Assembly: GCA_030836925.1 (NCBI GenBank)
Contig: JAUPLK010000011.1
Coordinates: 1-14,632, forward strand
Length of the DNA: 14,632 bases
Direction: 5' to 3'
Source: Pseudomonadota bacterium
GTDB lineage: Bacteria; Pseudomonadota; Gammaproteobacteria; Steroidobacterales; GCA-2729495
Both the position numbers and the translations under genes were made by a program. The notes under the pieces were generated by a model. It worked only from the letters and a program-made list of their open reading frames with translations. It did no database searches and was not told where the DNA came from. Positions within the stretch are counted from its first letter, which is position 1. Every line of letters begins with the position of its first letter. Below, piece by piece: positions 13,059 through 14,632 of the stretch.

Positions 13059-14522
13059 CTACGCGGTGTCTACGCCGGCGATGCACACATATTTGGTCTC
13101 GAGGTAGTCGTCCAGGCCATAGCGCGAGCCTTCGCGACCCATGCCCGACTCCTTGATGCCACCAAAGGGCGCCACCTCGGTGGAGATCAGCCCGGTGTTT
13201 AGCCCGACCATGCCGTATTCCAGCGCCTCCGGTACCCGCCAGCTTCTGCCCAGATCGCGGGTATAGACGTAGGCGGCGAGGCCGAACTCCGTGTCGTTGG
13301 CCATGCGGATCGCCTCGGCTTCGGTGGCGAAGCTGAACAGCGGCGCCACGGGCCCGAAGGTTTCTTCGCGTGCCACCTGCATGTCGGTGGTCACATTGCC
13401 GAGTACCGTGGGTTCGAAGAAGGTGCCGCCCAGCGCGTGGGCCTTGCCGCCGATCAGTACCTGTGCGCCTTTGGCGACGGCATCGGCGATGTGTGCGCTG
13501 ACTTTCTGCACGGCATTGGCGTCGATGAGTGGCCCCTGGTCGGTTTCGCCGGTGAGCCCGTTACCCACCCGCAGCTTGCCGACGGCCGCGGCGAGCCGGG
13601 CGGCGAATGCGGCGTAGATGCCTTTCTGCACCAGAAAGCGGTTGGTGCAGACACAGGTCTGTCCGGTGTTCCGGTACTTGCTGACGATTGCGCCAGCCAC
13701 TGCCGCATCGAGGTCGGCATCGTCGAAGACGATGAACGGCGCGTTGCCGCCCAGCTCCATCGAAACCTTTTTTACGGTCGCGGCACACTGCTCCAGCAGG
13801 ATCTTCCCGACCTCGGTGGAGCCGGTGAATGTCAGCTTGCGCACCAGCGGGTTGGCGGTGAGCTCTGCGCCGATGGCGCGCGCCGAACCGGTCAGCACGT
13901 TGACGACCCCGGGCGGAATGCCGGCGCGCTGGCTGAGTTCAGCAAGTGCCAGCGCCGAGAATGGCGTCTGGTGTGCCGGTTTGCAGACGATGGTGCAGCC
14001 GGCAGCAAGCGCCGGTGCGAGCTTGCGGGCCAGCATCGCGGAAGGAAAATTCCATGGCGTGATCGCGGCCACCACGCCCACCGGTTGCTTGATGACGACG
14101 ATGCGCCGGTCCTTTGCGTGCCCCGGTATCACGTCGCCGTAAACACGCCGGGCTTCTTCGGCAAACCATTCGACGAAGGCAGCGGCGTAGGCGATTTCGC
14201 CGCGTGCTTCCGCCAGCGGCTTGCCCTGCTCGGCGGTCATCAGTGTGGCGAGGTCTTCCTGGTTGGCGAGGATCAGCGCATGCAGTCGACGCAGCAGGGC
14301 AGCGCGATCGGAAGCCGTGCGTGCGCGCCAGGCGGGCAAGGCGGCCTCTGCGGCTTCGATGGCTGTACGGGTTTCCGCTCCGCCGCAGTCAGGTACGGTA
14401 CCCAGCAGATCGGCGTTGGCCGGATTGCGGACCTCGAGCGTCTTGCCGCTCTGCGCGGCCATCCATGTGCCGTTTACGTAGGCCGAGGTGCGCAGCAGTC
14501 GGGTGTCAGCGAGCTTGATCAT
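13059..14522 (-). CDS. gabD: Succinate-semialdehyde dehydrogenase (NAD(P)+)
   Basis: A 487-residue aldehyde dehydrogenase, close to E. coli GabD (482) along its whole length. It oxidises succinate semialdehyde to succinate, the last step of GABA degradation, in the cytoplasm. Visible are the cofactor region ITPWNFP (154-160, Asn158) with Lys181 in CKPAHQTPFSALALAE, the TFTGSTEVGK turn, the general base Glu256 in MELGGNAP, and the nucleophile Cys290 in NTGQTCVCTNR. GabD-specific stretches such as EQGKPLAEARGEIAYAAAFVEWFAEE and NTGLISTEVAPFGGIKESGMGREGS support the name over other aldehyde dehydrogenases. No gabT lies next to it. The ATG has GGGGG six bases upstream. It is divergent, by 52 bases, from the partial gene at the right edge. 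Confidence 0.93.
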   Translation of the reverse strand: MIKLADTRLLRTSAYVNGTWMAAQSGKTLEVRNPANADLLGTVPDCGGAETRTAIEAAEAALPAWRARTASDRAALLRRLHALILANQEDLATLMTAEQGKPLAEARGEIAYAAAFVEWFAEEARRVYGDVIPGHAKDRRIVVIKQPVGVVAAITPWNFPSAMLARKLAPALAAGCTIVCKPAHQTPFSALALAELSQRAGIPPGVVNVLTGSARAIGAELTANPLVRKLTFTGSTEVGKILLEQCAATVKKVSMELGGNAPFIVFDDADLDAAVAGAIVSKYRNTGQTCVCTNRFLVQKGIYAAFAARLAAAVGKLRVGNGLTGETDQGPLIDANAVQKVSAHIADAVAKGAQVLIGGKAHALGGTFFEPTVLGNVTTDMQVAREETFGPVAPLFSFATEAEAIRMANDTEFGLAAYVYTRDLGRSWRVPEALEYGMVGLNTGLISTEVAPFGGIKESGMGREGSRYGLDDYLETKYVCIAGVDTA

Positions 14523-14559
14523 CAGAGCCCCCGGGTTCGTGGCCAGGCGATTTGGTCCT

Positions 14560-14565
14560 TATACT
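14560..14565 (+). promoter_or_regulatory. Candidate -10 box very close to the last start codon
   Basis: TATACT ends nine bases before the ATG at 14575. Transcription would start at about 14571-14573, leaving almost no leader. A -35 box is not clear (TTCGTG at 14536-14541 is poor). Confidence 0.4.
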
Positions 14566-14574
14566 AACGCCGTC

Positions 14575-14632
14575 ATGCGCATTGCCAGTTTTCATCATCA
14601 GCAGCAGTCCGGTTATGGTGTCGTTTCAGATG
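14575..14632 (+). CDS. Start of a fumarylacetoacetate hydrolase family-like protein (cut by window edge)
   Basis: Nineteen codons are visible, beginning MRIASF and continuing SGYGVVSD. This resembles the N-terminus of fumarylacetoacetate hydrolase (FAH) family proteins, where a short strand MKIASF-like is followed by a segment like YGVV and an acidic residue. These enzymes act on acylpyruvates, oxaloacetate or related compounds in aromatic and sugar degradation. The piece is too short to be sure. No Shine-Dalgarno site precedes the ATG. The gene is divergent from gabD. Confidence 0.45.
   Translation, partial: MRIASFHHQQQSGYGVVSD

Noticed and set aside
13437..14567. Long open frame (376 codons) on the + strand opposite gabD
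   Set aside because: gabD matches its family along the full length; the antisense product has no coherent domain pattern.

Overview
The window looks like a stretch of chromosome from a GC-rich gammaproteobacterium. The best lineage clue is gene order: dapF, a DUF484 gene, xerC, then hslV and hslU on one strand, an arrangement known from Xanthomonas and related groups. The hslU, hslV, xerC, dapF and gabD products align well from memory with their E. coli counterparts. The genus cannot be fixed from this sequence; an environmental lineage near Xanthomonadales, Nevskiales or Steroidobacterales is a guess, helped by the TonB-dependent receptor plus hydrolase cluster on the left. No tRNA, rRNA, CRISPR array, insertion sequence or prophage gene was seen.

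Layout. (1) Bases 1-3425, + strand: the 3' part of a TonB-dependent outer-membrane receptor, then two alpha/beta hydrolases, all overlapping and probably one operon for uptake and hydrolysis of an unknown ester- or amide-like substrate. A 14-bp hairpin sits just after the receptor stop, inside the signal-peptide codons of the first hydrolase. (2) 3426-4849, + strand: a cytochrome b561 and, in an ATGATGATG junction, a predicted exported SAM-type methyltransferase. (3) 4850-12264, - strand: a long run read right to left: dapF, DUF484, xerC, a small secreted Cys-repeat protein, hslV, hslU, a SPOR-domain lipoprotein, a GFA/CENP-V-type zinc protein with a basic tail, and a beta-propeller-like protein. 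It is probably split into several transcripts: a strong inverted repeat follows xerC, a REP-like pair and a sigma-32-type promoter lie before hslV, palindromes follow hslU, and a hairpin with a T-run ends the last gene. (4) 12265-12411: divergent regulatory region with a perfect 20-bp palindrome. (5) 12412-13050, + strand: an orphan ParA-type ATPase. (6) 13059-14522, - strand: succinate-semialdehyde dehydrogenase (gabD). (7) 14575 to the edge, + strand: the first 19 codons of a gene resembling the fumarylacetoacetate hydrolase family, possibly read from a leaderless transcript.

Functionally the central block is housekeeping: lysine/peptidoglycan precursor synthesis (dapF), chromosome dimer resolution (xerC) and heat-shock proteolysis (hslVU). 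The flanks are accessory metabolism. The least explained items are the secreted protein with four C-x6-C units spaced in heptad-compatible steps, the palindrome in front of the orphan parA, and the exported methyltransferase paired with a cytochrome b561. No obviously new multi-gene system could be demonstrated.
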